DNA of 64,000 nt from Streptomyces naganishii JCM 4654 (GTDB lineage: Bacteria > Actinomycetota > Actinomycetes > Streptomycetales > Streptomycetaceae), in NCBI RefSeq assembly GCF_014650575.1, contig NZ_BMVF01000005.1:248001-312000 (forward strand), in the 5' to 3' direction. The notes beneath the pieces are model-generated. The model had not been told where the DNA came from, made no database searches, and saw only the letters and a program-made list of their open reading frames with translations. Positions 25,497-33,761 of this stretch are shown here, in pieces. The number at the start of each line of letters is the position of its first letter. The stretch's first letter is position 1. The translations under genes were made by a program, and so were the position numbers.

Positions 25497-26399
25497 TCAG
25501 TCACGGCCGGCGAGGAGCCGGGCGAGGACCCTCCGGGCGGTGCCGGCCATGAAGGGATTGGCCGTGCGGTAGTGGCGCAGTTCGGCCAGCGCCACGGACA
25601 GGGCCCACCCGCGTCCCCGCGCCCAGGCGGCCGCGTCGGCGCCGAGCGCGTCCCGGAACACCTCACGCGCACCGGACGGCAGCACGTACCAGGCCGGGAG
25701 GAGGTCGACCGCCGCGTCCCCGAGGCCCAGGCATCCGAAGTCGATCACGGCGCCGAGCCGTCCGTCCGCCACGAGCAGGTTCCCGGGCTGCAGATCGGCG
25801 TGGATCCAGACCGGCGGACCGCTGGGCGCGGGAGCGCTCAGGGCCTCGGTCCAGACGGCGGTGGCCGCGCCCGCGTCCACCTCCCCGCGCAGCGCGGCGA
25901 TGTCCTCACGGGTCGTGGCATCGCGCGCCGCGAGGGGTTCGCAGCGGTACGAGGGCGGCCCGCCCCTGGGGTCGGCGCGGTGCAGCGCGGTGACGAACGC
26001 GGCGAGGTCGCGGGCGAGCGCCTCCGGGTCGGTGACGTTCCCTGGCACGGCGATCGCGCCGTCCAGCCACCGGTAGACCGACCAGGGCCAAGGGCAGCCG
26101 GGGCCGGGTGCGCCGAGGCCCAGCGGCACGGGCACGGCCACCGGCAGGGCGGGCGCGAGCCGGGGCAGCCAGCGGTGCTCCTTCTCCACGTCGCCCGCGG
26201 CGCCGGAAGTGCGGGGGAGCCGTACCACCATGTCCTCGCCGAGCCGGTACATCACGTTGGAGGTGCCGGCACCCGGGCCCACCGGGACGACGGCAAGCCC
26301 CGACCACGCCGGGAACTGCTCGGCGACCAGCCGGCGCACGAGCCCGGTGCCGAACCGTGGCTCGCCGGTACCGAGGGTGTCGGCGCACATGGTGATCAT
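25497..26399 (-). CDS. Aminoglycoside phosphotransferase-like kinase
   Basis: A 300-residue APH-fold protein. Glycine-rich loop GPGAGTSNVMYRL, ATP-binding Lys/Arg region VVRLPRT, catalytic loop WIHADLQPGNLL and metal-binding VIDFGCLG are all intact. The FVTALHRAD segment and GAAVDL-like DAAVDLLPAWYVL are typical of the family. APH-family kinases phosphorylate antibiotics, sugars or other small molecules; nothing nearby identifies the substrate. ATG 26399 is the first start in frame. It is divergent from the cupin gene across 179 bases where I see no motif. Confidence 0.88.
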   Translation of the reverse strand: MITMCADTLGTGEPRFGTGLVRRLVAEQFPAWSGLAVVPVGPGAGTSNVMYRLGEDMVVRLPRTSGAAGDVEKEHRWLPRLAPALPVAVPVPLGLGAPGPGCPWPWSVYRWLDGAIAVPGNVTDPEALARDLAAFVTALHRADPRGGPPSYRCEPLAARDATTREDIAALRGEVDAGAATAVWTEALSAPAPSGPPVWIHADLQPGNLLVADGRLGAVIDFGCLGLGDAAVDLLPAWYVLPSGAREVFRDALGADAAAWARGRGWALSVALAELRHYRTANPFMAGTARRVLARLLAGRD

Positions 26400-26578
26400 C
26401 GAACGGCGTCGGCCGCGGGGGCGTCAACTCCTTATCGGGCGGCCGAATGGCGAGTCCCGCGTGCCGGGGGGAGGATGAGGGCGTGGGGCTCGGCCCCCGC
26501 CGGTACCCCGTGCGCAGGTGCGGGAGACGGAGACCGGCCCCGGCCGCAGGGATCACGGCCGGAAGGGAGAACACCGTC

Positions 26579-26944
26579 ATGCTGGAAGTGAAGACGGTCG
26601 AGAAGCCGGACGAGCGGCGCGACTTCCCGCGGGGCCACCTCGAAGCCGTCCACCTCACCGGGCTCGACTTCGCCGTGGGCACCTTCGAACCGGGCTGGCG
26701 CTGGTCGGAGTCGGTCGGCCCGATCGCCGGCACGAAGAGCTGCCAGATCCACCACAACGGTTACGTGGTGCAGGGACGTATGCACCTCGTCATGGACGAC
26801 GGCGGCGAGGCCGAGGTCGGTCCCGGTGACGTCTTCGTCTGCGCCCCCGGGCACGACGCCTGGGTGGTGGGCGACGAGCAGGTCGTCGTGTACGACTTCG
26901 CCGGCATCATGGCCCAGGAGTACGCCAAGCCCGCGCAGGGCTGA
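26579..26944 (+). CDS. Single-domain cupin protein
   Basis: A 121-residue beta-barrel protein. The core has W-R-W-S around residue 41, HHNGYVVQGRMHLVMDDG (first cupin motif, degenerate H-x-H) and GPGDVFVCAPGHDAWVVG (second motif with its histidine). It resembles cupins of the AraC-like or ethanolamine-utilisation type; function unknown. AAGGGAG about 9 bases before ATG 26579 sets the start. Confidence 0.8.
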   Translation: MLEVKTVEKPDERRDFPRGHLEAVHLTGLDFAVGTFEPGWRWSESVGPIAGTKSCQIHHNGYVVQGRMHLVMDDGGEAEVGPGDVFVCAPGHDAWVVGDEQVVVYDFAGIMAQEYAKPAQG

Positions 26945-26986
26945 ACGGGCACGGCACCCGCGCGCCCGACTCAGTCCTCAGCTCTT

Positions 26987-27038
26987 GGAAACCGGTCGGT
27001 CCACTGTGGTCGCGTCCGCAGGAAGCCGGTCGGTTTCC
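26987..27038. repeat. Inverted and direct repeat pair in cupin-vWA gap
   Basis: GGAAACCG (26987-26994) and CGGTTTCC (27031-27038) are reverse complements. Overlapping them, CCGGTCGG occurs directly at 26992-26999 and 27026-27033. They lie between the 3' ends of the cupin and vWA genes, so they could be a long-loop terminator or tandem protein sites. Confidence 0.35.
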
Positions 27039-27138
27039 TCTGTGCCGCTGCCCACGACCCCAGGACCGTCACGCATACGGACGCGGTGCCGCCGGCCCCG
27101 GAGGTGAGCGCACCCCATCCTCGCGGCGGGCGACCGCA

Positions 27139-27163
27139 CCGGGCGCGTGACCGCGCCGCCCGG
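27139..27163. terminator. Terminator-like hairpin after the MoxR-vWA operon
   Basis: CCGGGCG and CGCCCGG flank an 11-base spacer that itself contains GCG/CGC pairing. The structure abuts the vWA stop codon at 27164 on the minus strand. Confidence 0.5.
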
Positions 27164-28618
27164 TCACACCGGCAGCAACCGCGAGACGATCGCGCCCAGT
27201 TGGCGGGCGTTGCGGCACTCGTGCATCCCGACCTCCCCGGCGTAGTGGGGCGCGGCCGAGTCGCCCGTGCCCCACTGGGCGCGCGGCTCCGGGTTCAGCC
27301 AGTACACCCGGCGCGCCCGCCCGGCGATCTCCCGCAGCGCGGGCAGGTTCGGGTCGGCCATGTTGGTGCGCGCGTCACCGAGCACGAACACCGTCGTGCG
27401 GGGGCCGACCGCGTCGGCGTACCGCTCGGCGAACTCGCCCAGCGCCACGCCGTAGTCGCTGCTGCCGTGCCAGCCGGTCAGCCGGGCCTCCTCCTGGATG
27501 CGCGCGCCCAGACCCTCCGGGTCGGCCGTGCCGTGCCGCAGCAGCCCGGTCACCTCGTCGATCCGGTTGACGAAGGCGAACACGCGCACCTTGCCGAACT
27601 GGTCGTGCAGCGCCTGCACCAGCAGCATGGTGAAGTCGGAGAAGCCCGCGACCGAGCCCGACACGTCGCACAGCAGCACCAGTTCGGGCCGCACCGGCCG
27701 CCGTCGGCGCAGCACCGGCTTCACCGGAACCCCGCCGGTGGACAGCGAGCCGCGCAGGGTGCGGCGCAGATCGATCGAGCCCCGGGCCGCCCGGCGGCGG
27801 CGCGCGGCCAGCCGGGTGGCCAGCTTGCGGGCCAACGGCCGTACCGTACGGCGCAGTTCGGCCACCCGGTCCCGGCCCGCGTAGAGGAAGTCGACCCGGT
27901 CGGCGGTGGGCGCCACCGCCCGCCGCGCGATCTCCTCCCGCCCGCGCCGCTCGGCGACCCGGCGCCGCGCCTCGGCTCCCACCTGCCGGCGGAAGAGCTC
28001 GATGCGGCGCCGGATCTCGTCGTCGAGGAGCCGCTCGGTGAACTCCTCCCGCATGCCCTCGCCGCCGCCCGTGCCGCCCCCGGCCCGCACGCTCTCCCGC
28101 ACCCGCGCCAGCAGCGTCTGCGGACGCAGCCGCTCCAGCGTCTGGTGCGCCGACCAGCCGTCCGACCCGGGCGAACTCCCGTATCCGCCGAAGCCGTCGA
28201 CCGCCTCGACGGCCAACTGGCCGATCAGCGCGGTGTCGTTGGCGGCCAGGGCCCGCGCCAGCCGGTCGCGCAGGTCCTCGCGGCCGGCGGCCGGACCCTC
28301 GGGGGCGCCGACCGTGCGCGGGAAGTACAGGTCGAAGACCTGGTCGAACACCGCGCGCTGGCCGGGGCCGTGCAGCAGGGTGGCGGCCAGGCCCTCGCGC
28401 AGCAGCTCGCGATCGCCGAGGCCGAGCGCCTCGACGGCCCGGGCCGCGTCCACGCTCTCTCCGGTGCCGATCCGGACGCCGTGCCCGCGCAGGGCGCCGG
28501 TGAACCCCGCCAGCCGCCCGGCGACGCCGGCCGCGCCGGCCACGGGTTCCGTGCCGGCCACGGATTCCGGAGCGGCCACGGATCCCGGGGCGGACGCGGG
28601 TCCCGCGGCGGCGCTCAC
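27164..28618 (-). CDS. CoxE-like vWA domain protein
   Basis: A 484-residue protein. The N-terminal 350 residues are helical and Arg-rich (RALAANDTALIGQLAVEAVDG, REEFTERLLDDEIRRR). The C-terminal vWA domain has an intact MIDAS, LLCDVSGSVAGFS, then VFVLGDARTNMADPN and the family end sequence YWLNPEPRAQWGTGDS. CoxE-like proteins work with a MoxR ATPase as a metal-dependent chaperone pair that matures or remodels enzymes such as CO dehydrogenase. GTG 28618 overlaps the MoxR stop by 4 bases (GTGA), giving a coupled operon. No client enzyme gene is adjacent. Confidence 0.88.
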   Translation of the reverse strand: MSAAAGPASAPGSVAAPESVAGTEPVAGAAGVAGRLAGFTGALRGHGVRIGTGESVDAARAVEALGLGDRELLREGLAATLLHGPGQRAVFDQVFDLYFPRTVGAPEGPAAGREDLRDRLARALAANDTALIGQLAVEAVDGFGGYGSSPGSDGWSAHQTLERLRPQTLLARVRESVRAGGGTGGGEGMREEFTERLLDDEIRRRIELFRRQVGAEARRRVAERRGREEIARRAVAPTADRVDFLYAGRDRVAELRRTVRPLARKLATRLAARRRRAARGSIDLRRTLRGSLSTGGVPVKPVLRRRRPVRPELVLLCDVSGSVAGFSDFTMLLVQALHDQFGKVRVFAFVNRIDEVTGLLRHGTADPEGLGARIQEEARLTGWHGSSDYGVALGEFAERYADAVGPRTTVFVLGDARTNMADPNLPALREIAGRARRVYWLNPEPRAQWGTGDSAAPHYAGEVGMHECRNARQLGAIVSRLLPV

Positions 28619-29472
28619 ACGGCGTCCAGGTCGAGCTTGGCGGCCGCCTTGAGCACGTCCTCCTGGTGCTTGAGGAGGACGCCCAGGGTGTCGCGGACGA
28701 CGTCCTCGCCGAGCGTGCCCGCGCCCAGCGCGAGCAGTGTGCGCGCCCAGTCGATGGTCTCGGCGACCGAGGGCACCTTGCGCAGGTCCATCGCGCGCAG
28801 CGCGCCGACCACCCGCACCACGGAGGCGGCCAGCGCCTCGTCGAGCCCCGGCACCTTCAGGCGCAGGATCCGCCGCTCCAGTTCCTCGTCGGGGAAGCCG
28901 ATGTGCAGGAACAGGCAGCGGCGGCGCAGCGCCTCCGACAACTCGCGGGTGGCGTTGGAGGTGAGGACCACGAAGGGGCGCCGGGTCGCGGTGATGGTGC
29001 CCAGCTCGGGCACGGTCACCTGGAAGTCGCCGAGCACCTCCAGGAGCAGGCCCTCGATCTCGACGTCCGCCTTGTCGGTCTCGTCGATCAGCAGCACCTT
29101 CGCGTCGTCGCCGCGGATCGCCGTGAGCAGCGGGCGGGTCAGCAGGAACTCCTCGCTGAAGATGTCCGTCCGGGTCTCGTCCCAGCCCTGGTCGCGTCCC
29201 GCGCTGATGCGCAGCAGCTGCTTGGCGTGGTTCCACTCGTACAGCGCCCGGGACTCGTCCACGCCCTCGTAGCACTGCAACCGGACCAGCCGGGCCCCGG
29301 CGACCTCGGCCACCGCCTTGGCCAGCTCCGTCTTGCCGACCCCGGCGGGTCCCTCGATCAGCAGCGGCTTGCCGAGGCGGTCGGCGAGGAAGACGGTCGT
29401 GGCGACCGCGGGCGAGGCGAGGTAGCCGGTCTCGGCCAGGCGGGCGGAGACATCCTCGACGGACGTGAACAA
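28615..29472 (-). CDS. MoxR family AAA+ ATPase
   Basis: A 285-residue AAA+ ATPase. Walker A G41-PAGVGKT48; Walker B LLIDETDKAD; sensor 1 in FVVLTSNATREL; arginine-finger region EALRRRCLFLHIGFPDEE. It forms ATP-driven rings that act with the downstream vWA protein. The start is TTG 29472, supported by GGAGG 5 bases upstream; no ATG or GTG in frame fits the conserved N-terminus as well. It is not linked to the conflict-like island at 7.3-16 kb, which has no MoxR of its own. Confidence 0.92.
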   Translation of the reverse strand: MFTSVEDVSARLAETGYLASPAVATTVFLADRLGKPLLIEGPAGVGKTELAKAVAEVAGARLVRLQCYEGVDESRALYEWNHAKQLLRISAGRDQGWDETRTDIFSEEFLLTRPLLTAIRGDDAKVLLIDETDKADVEIEGLLLEVLGDFQVTVPELGTITATRRPFVVLTSNATRELSEALRRRCLFLHIGFPDEELERRILRLKVPGLDEALAASVVRVVGALRAMDLRKVPSVAETIDWARTLLALGAGTLGEDVVRDTLGVLLKHQEDVLKAAAKLDLDAV

Positions 29473-29563
29473 CGGGGCCTCCAGCGTGGCGTGGGCGGAT
29501 GCGGTCTCCAGGATGCGCGTTCACCTATCTAAGCGCTTGTTCAGCGGGTCTGTCACGGAGTAA

Positions 29564-30073
29564 ACCCGCGACGGCGTCTTCGTCGGCGCCGAGGCGCTGT
29601 GCCGGGCGGCCGGCGTCTCCAAGCGGTCGATGTACCAGCTCTTCGGCAGCAAGGACGAGATGCTCGCCGCGAGCCTGGAGCGTCGGCCGCCCGGTTACGA
29701 GGCCGGGCTCAGCCCCGGCCCCGGCGAGGCCGCCACCCCCCGCGAGCGGATCCTGTACGTCTTCGAGCGGCTGGCCAGGGCCTCCGCCGAGCCCGGCTAC
29801 CACGGCTGCCCCTACCTCGCCGCGCTCGTCGAGCTGAAGGACCCCGGGCACGCGGCGAGCCGGGTGGCCCGCGACGCCAAGGAACGCCTGAAGGAGGCGT
29901 TCCGCGCCCAGGCCGAGCTGGGCGGGGCCCGCGATTCCGGACTCCTCGCCCGTCAGCTGATGCTGGTCTTCGACGGCGCCTCCGCCCGCAGCGGCGCGGG
30001 CGTGGAGAGCCTCGACGACGGCCTGGCGACATCCACCGCGACGACCCTGCTGGACGCCGCGGGCGTCGGCTGA
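29564..30073 (+). pseudogene. TetR family regulator, 5'-truncated
   Basis: The frame reads DGVFVGAEALCRAAGVSKRSMYQLFGSKDEM, the end of a TetR helix-turn-helix, then a normal ligand domain (YHGCPYLAALVELKDPGH, LKEAFRAQAE) to a TGA at 30071. An in-frame TAA at 29561-29563 cuts off the first HTH helix. Upstream of it RLFSGSV may be the remains of helix 1. The only ATG (29630) lies inside the HTH. I read this as a broken gene; a start at a non-standard codon cannot be excluded. Confidence 0.65.
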
Positions 30074-30154
30074 CCCGCACCGCGGCCCGGCTCCGGCCCC
30101 CGGACGGCTCACCCCCGGGTGCCATGACCACCGGTCCGCCGGTGCAATGGATGC

Positions 30155-30835
30155 GTGACCGTGCCTCCGGACGACTGCCTCGCGCGCAACGAGTGGATCT
30201 GCGGGGCCTATCTGAGCACCCGCCGCCGGATCCTGCTCGACGCCACGCTCCAGCACGTCCGTATCACGGTCCTGGCGGTGCTCATCGGGCTCCTCCTCGC
30301 CGTCCCGCTCGCCCTCCTCGCCCGCCGCCTGCGGCCGGCCGCGGGGCCCGTCCTGGCCGGCACGACGATCCTCTACACCATCCCCTCCCTGGCGATGTTC
30401 TCCCTGCTCCTGCCCCTGTACGGGCTCTCGGAGAGCCTGGTCGTCGCCGGGCTCGCGCTGTACTCGCTGACCCTGCTGGTGCGCAACATCCTCACCGGGC
30501 TGCGAGGCGTGCCCGAGGAGACCCGGCAGGCGGCGCTCGGCCTCGGTTACGGCCCGCTGCGGCTGCTGCTCACCGTCGAACTGCCGCTCGCCCTGCCCGC
30601 CGCCATGGCGGGACTGCGCGTCGCCACGGTCTCGGCGGTCTCCCTCGTCACCCTCGGCGCGGTCGTCGGCCACGGCGGCCTCGGCAACCTCATCTACGCG
30701 GGCATGAACACCTACTTCAAGGCCCAGGTGCTCACCGCGTCCGTGCTGTGCGTGGTCATCGCGGTCGCCGCCGACCTGATCCTGCTGGCCGTCCAGCGGC
30801 TGATCACGCCCTGGACGCGGACGGAACGCGCATGA
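30155..30835 (+). CDS. Osmoprotectant-type ABC transporter permease (OpuB/OpuC-like)
   Basis: A 226-residue permease with about five to six membrane segments (ITVLAVLIGLLLAVPLALLA, TILYTIPSLAMFSLLLPLYGL). The binding-protein-dependent transport motif is present: EETRQAALGLGYGPLRLLLTVELPLALP, the EAA loop contacting the ATPase. Family members import glycine betaine, carnitine, choline or proline betaine. GTG 30155 has a poor ribosome site. Its stop overlaps the next permease start by ATGA. Confidence 0.85.
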   Translation: MTVPPDDCLARNEWICGAYLSTRRRILLDATLQHVRITVLAVLIGLLLAVPLALLARRLRPAAGPVLAGTTILYTIPSLAMFSLLLPLYGLSESLVVAGLALYSLTLLVRNILTGLRGVPEETRQAALGLGYGPLRLLLTVELPLALPAAMAGLRVATVSAVSLVTLGAVVGHGGLGNLIYAGMNTYFKAQVLTASVLCVVIAVAADLILLAVQRLITPWTRTERA

Positions 30836-31506
30836 CGACCCCGGCCGGCACCTGGAACTGGCTCACCGACCCCGCGCACTGGGCCGGCGAGGACGGCATC
30901 GCCCACCGCCTCCTTGAGCACGTGGTGCTCACGGCCGTCTGCCTGGCCGTCGCCTGCCTGATCGCCCTCCCGGTCGCGCTCGTCCTCGGCCACCTCGGCA
31001 GGGGCGGTGCCCTCGCCGTCAACATCTCCAACGTCGGCCGGGCCGTGCCCACCTTCGCCGTCCTCGTCCTGCTGCTCCTGACCCCGGTCGGCCGCTGGGG
31101 CGAGGGGCCGACGGTCGTCGCGCTGGTGCTGTTCGCCCTGCCCCCGCTGCTCACCAACGCCTACGTCGGCGTGCGCGAGGTCGACCGGGACACGGTGCGC
31201 GCGGCCCGCGGGACGGGGATGTCCGGGCGGCAGGTGCTGCTCCAGGTGGAGTTGCCCCTGGCGCTGCCGATGATCCTCACCGGCGTGCGCACGGCCGCCG
31301 TCCAGCTCGTCGCCACCGCCACGATCGCCGCGCTCGCCGGCGGCGGAGGGCTCGGCCGGATCATCACGGCCGGCTTCAACCTGGCGAGCACCCCGCAGGT
31401 GGTCGCCGGCGCCGTCCTCGTCGCGGCGCTCGCGCTGCTCGTCGAGGGCGTGTTCGCGGCCGCCGAGCGGCTCGGGCCGCCGTGGACGCGCGGCGGCGCA
31501 CGGTGA
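30832..31506 (+). CDS. Second osmoprotectant-type ABC permease
   Basis: A 224-residue permease paralogous to its neighbour, with VVLTAVCLAVACLIALPVALVLG and FAVLVLLLLTPVG membrane segments. Its EAA-loop sequence is ARGTGMSGRQVLLQVELPLALPMI. ATG 30832 sits in the upstream stop (ATGA) and its own stop overlaps the binding-protein start (GTGA), so the three genes are translationally coupled. No ATPase gene lies on either side. Confidence 0.86.
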   Translation: MTTPAGTWNWLTDPAHWAGEDGIAHRLLEHVVLTAVCLAVACLIALPVALVLGHLGRGGALAVNISNVGRAVPTFAVLVLLLLTPVGRWGEGPTVVALVLFALPPLLTNAYVGVREVDRDTVRAARGTGMSGRQVLLQVELPLALPMILTGVRTAAVQLVATATIAALAGGGGLGRIITAGFNLASTPQVVAGAVLVAALALLVEGVFAAAERLGPPWTRGGAR

Positions 31507-32471
31507 GAGCGCCGGCCCCGCGCCGGCCGTTCCCGCTGCTCCCGCTGCTCCCGCTGCTCCTGCTCGCCCCGCTCACCGCCTGCGCCACGGGCCCCGCCCT
31601 CGAGGACCGCGGCCGGGTCACCGCTGCGCCCGGCGACAGCCGTCACCTGACCGTGGGGTCGGCCGGCTTCACCGAGAGCGACCTGCTCGCCCAGTTGTAC
31701 GCCCTGCTGCTGAACCGGGCCGGCTACCGGACCTCCCTGATCACCGTCGCCAACCGCGAACTGTACGAACCCGCCCTGGAGTCCGGTGGTATCGACGTCG
31801 TACCCGAGTACGCCGCCACGTTCGCCGACTGGCTCAACGCACGGACTCACGGCTCCGGCGCGCGCCCCGTCGGCTCACCCGGCCTCGGGACCACCATGAA
31901 CGCCCTGCGCCGGCTCGCCGCGCCCCGCGGGCTGACCGTCCTCGAACCCGGCCGCGCCGTCGACCAGAACGCGTTCGCCGTGAGCGCCTCCTACGCGCGG
32001 CAGCACCGCCTCAGAACCCTCAGCGACCTGGGCGCCTCGGGCCTGAAGGTGCGGCTCGCGGCGGGCGACGAGTGCGTGCAACGGCCGTACTGCGCGCCGG
32101 GACTGCGCCGGACCTACGGCATCGACATCACCGGGATCGACCCCAAGGGGGTCGGCACCACCCAGGCCAAGGAGGCCGTGCGCGGCGGCCGCGACCAGAT
32201 GGTGCTGACCACCACCACGGACGCCGGCCTCGACGCCTTCGGCCTCGTCCTCCTCGCCGACGACCGGCACCTCCAGAACGCCGACTACGTCGTCCCGGTC
32301 GTCAACCGCGCCCGCGCCGGCGGCCCCGGCGTGACCCGCGCGCTCGGCCGGCTGAGCGCGGTCCTGACGACGGCGGACCTCGCGTCGATGAACCGGGAGG
32401 TGGACCAGTGGCGCCGCCTTCCCGAGGACGTGGCCCGCCGCTACCTGCGCGAGAAGGGCCTGCTCGGGTGA
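31503..32471 (+). CDS. Glycine betaine/carnitine/choline-type substrate-binding lipoprotein
   Basis: A 322-residue exported lipoprotein. The Leu/Pro-rich signal peptide ends in the lipobox LTAC with Cys27. The mature part resembles OpuAC/OpuBC-type binding proteins: VGSAGFTESDLLAQLYALLLN, then GIDVVPEYAATFADWLN, ALRRLAAPRGLTVLEP and TTTTDAGLDAFGLVLLADD. The aromatic cage residues were not located precisely, so the ligand is inferred only from the family. Confidence 0.86.
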   Translation: MRAPAPRRPFPLLPLLPLLLLAPLTACATGPALEDRGRVTAAPGDSRHLTVGSAGFTESDLLAQLYALLLNRAGYRTSLITVANRELYEPALESGGIDVVPEYAATFADWLNARTHGSGARPVGSPGLGTTMNALRRLAAPRGLTVLEPGRAVDQNAFAVSASYARQHRLRTLSDLGASGLKVRLAAGDECVQRPYCAPGLRRTYGIDITGIDPKGVGTTQAKEAVRGGRDQMVLTTTTDAGLDAFGLVLLADDRHLQNADYVVPVVNRARAGGPGVTRALGRLSAVLTTADLASMNREVDQWRRLPEDVARRYLREKGLLG

Positions 32472-32511
32472 GAGCGGCCGGGCTGTCAGTGGCCGCCTGT
32501 ACGTTGCGGGC

Positions 32512-33099
32512 ATGGGTGTCTATCTGGTCAGCGTCGGCGCGCGGGAGTGGTCCGACGGGAGCGAGGACGGCCGGGGCTCACTCGCCGTCGCGCTGAACGA
32601 GGAGCTGCGCCGCCGCGGCCTGCCGCCGTACGGGTCCCCTCCCGAGGAGGAGGACTTCGTACGGGGCTCGGGGCAGTCCTTCGAGGAGAAGCTGGTGCCG
32701 GGCATGGACGGGTTCCTCGCCCTGTGCCGGGCGCACCTGTCGCAGGAGGAGACGGACAGACTGTGCGGCTGGTCGCTGCTGGTGCCGTTCTCCCTCGATC
32801 AGGAGCTGATACTTCCCGTGGGCGACGCCTACGCGGACGAGACGGCCGTCTGTGGCGCGCCCCAGGTCGAGGCGCTCGCCCAGCGGCTGGCGACGGCCGT
32901 GGCGCTGCCGCCCGAGGTGCCGTCCGCGTGCGACAACCTCGACCTGACCAACTGGTTCCTGGACGGCGACGCCACGAAGCTGGCCGCCGTACGCCCAGGA
33001 CCGTGGAGCGAGGACCTGGACGCGTCGTTCTACGTGGCGCTGTACCTGCGCGCGGCCCAGCACTCGGTGCGCCGGGGCGCCCCGATCGCCTTCTGCTGA
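32512..33099 (+). CDS. Conserved hypothetical protein
   Basis: A 195-residue acidic soluble protein beginning MGVYLVSVGAREWSD. It has no signal, membrane helix or recognised motif; segments such as WSLLVPFSLDQELILP and SACDNLDLTNWFLDG look like a compact alpha/beta fold. It starts 40 bases after the binding-protein gene and converges with lutC with a 2-base gap. Similar standalone proteins occur in streptomycetes as far as I recall; function unknown. Confidence 0.7.
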   Translation: MGVYLVSVGAREWSDGSEDGRGSLAVALNEELRRRGLPPYGSPPEEEDFVRGSGQSFEEKLVPGMDGFLALCRAHLSQEETDRLCGWSLLVPFSLDQELILPVGDAYADETAVCGAPQVEALAQRLATAVALPPEVPSACDNLDLTNWFLDGDATKLAAVRPGPWSEDLDASFYVALYLRAAQHSVRRGAPIAFC

Positions 33100-33101
33100 G
33101 C

Positions 33102-33761
33102 CTACGGCGAGCTGTGGTCCCCGCTCACCAGCACCACCTCGAGGGTGCGCGGACCGTGCACGCCCTCGACCCGGTTCAGTTCGATGTCGCTGGTCGCCGA
33201 GGGCCCGGAGATCCACGTCAGCGGGCGTGCCGGGTCCAGGCGCTCCAGCGCCTCGGGCACGGAGGAGACGACCTGGTCGGGGACGCGGACGACGCAGATG
33301 TGGTGGTCGGGGATCAGCGTGATGCGGCGGCGGCCCTGGTCGGGGGAGCCGTCCAGGACGATGGTGCCCGTCTCGGCGATCGCCACCGCGCAGCCGGTCA
33401 CCACGCTGTCCACGCGGTCGAGTTCCTCCGGAGTGCTCACCGTGTGGTCCTGGACCCAGTGGGTGTCGGGCGCCGACGTCCACTCGGGCGGCAGTCCCGG
33501 CGGCACGAGCACCTTGCCGGATCCGCGTGCCTCGAGGAGCCGCGTGATGAGCAGCGGCAGGTCCCCGGCGTCCGCGCGGTGCACGACCGCCCGGTAGTCC
33601 ACCAGGTTCTCGGCCAGCAGCTCCACCGTGTCCTCGGGGTCGCGCTCCCCGTGCCGGCGCAGGTAGTCGCGGACGACGGCCTGCGCGTACGGCGTGTCGT
33701 CCTCCGGTACGTCGGCCAGCGCGCGCCGCACCCGGCCCAGCACCCGGTCCCTGCTGCTCAC
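33102..33761 (-). CDS. lutC: LUD-domain protein LutC (L-lactate utilisation)
   Basis: A 219-residue LUD-domain protein with VTGCAVAIAETGTIVLDGSPDQGRR and the family end SDIELNRVEGVHGPRTLEV. LutC is the small subunit of the LutABC complex, which oxidises L-lactate to pyruvate using Fe-S chemistry. GTG 33761 overlaps the lutB stop by 4 bases. Confidence 0.9.
   Translation of the reverse strand: MSSRDRVLGRVRRALADVPEDDTPYAQAVVRDYLRRHGERDPEDTVELLAENLVDYRAVVHRADAGDLPLLITRLLEARGSGKVLVPPGLPPEWTSAPDTHWVQDHTVSTPEELDRVDSVVTGCAVAIAETGTIVLDGSPDQGRRRITLIPDHHICVVRVPDQVVSSVPEALERLDPARPLTWISGPSATSDIELNRVEGVHGPRTLEVVLVSGDHSSP

Noticed and set aside
27164-29472. MoxR-vWA pair as part of the conflict-like island
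   Set aside because: It is about 11 kb away from the end of the island, separated by unrelated operons, and has its own CoxE-like vWA partner; nothing in the sequence links the two.
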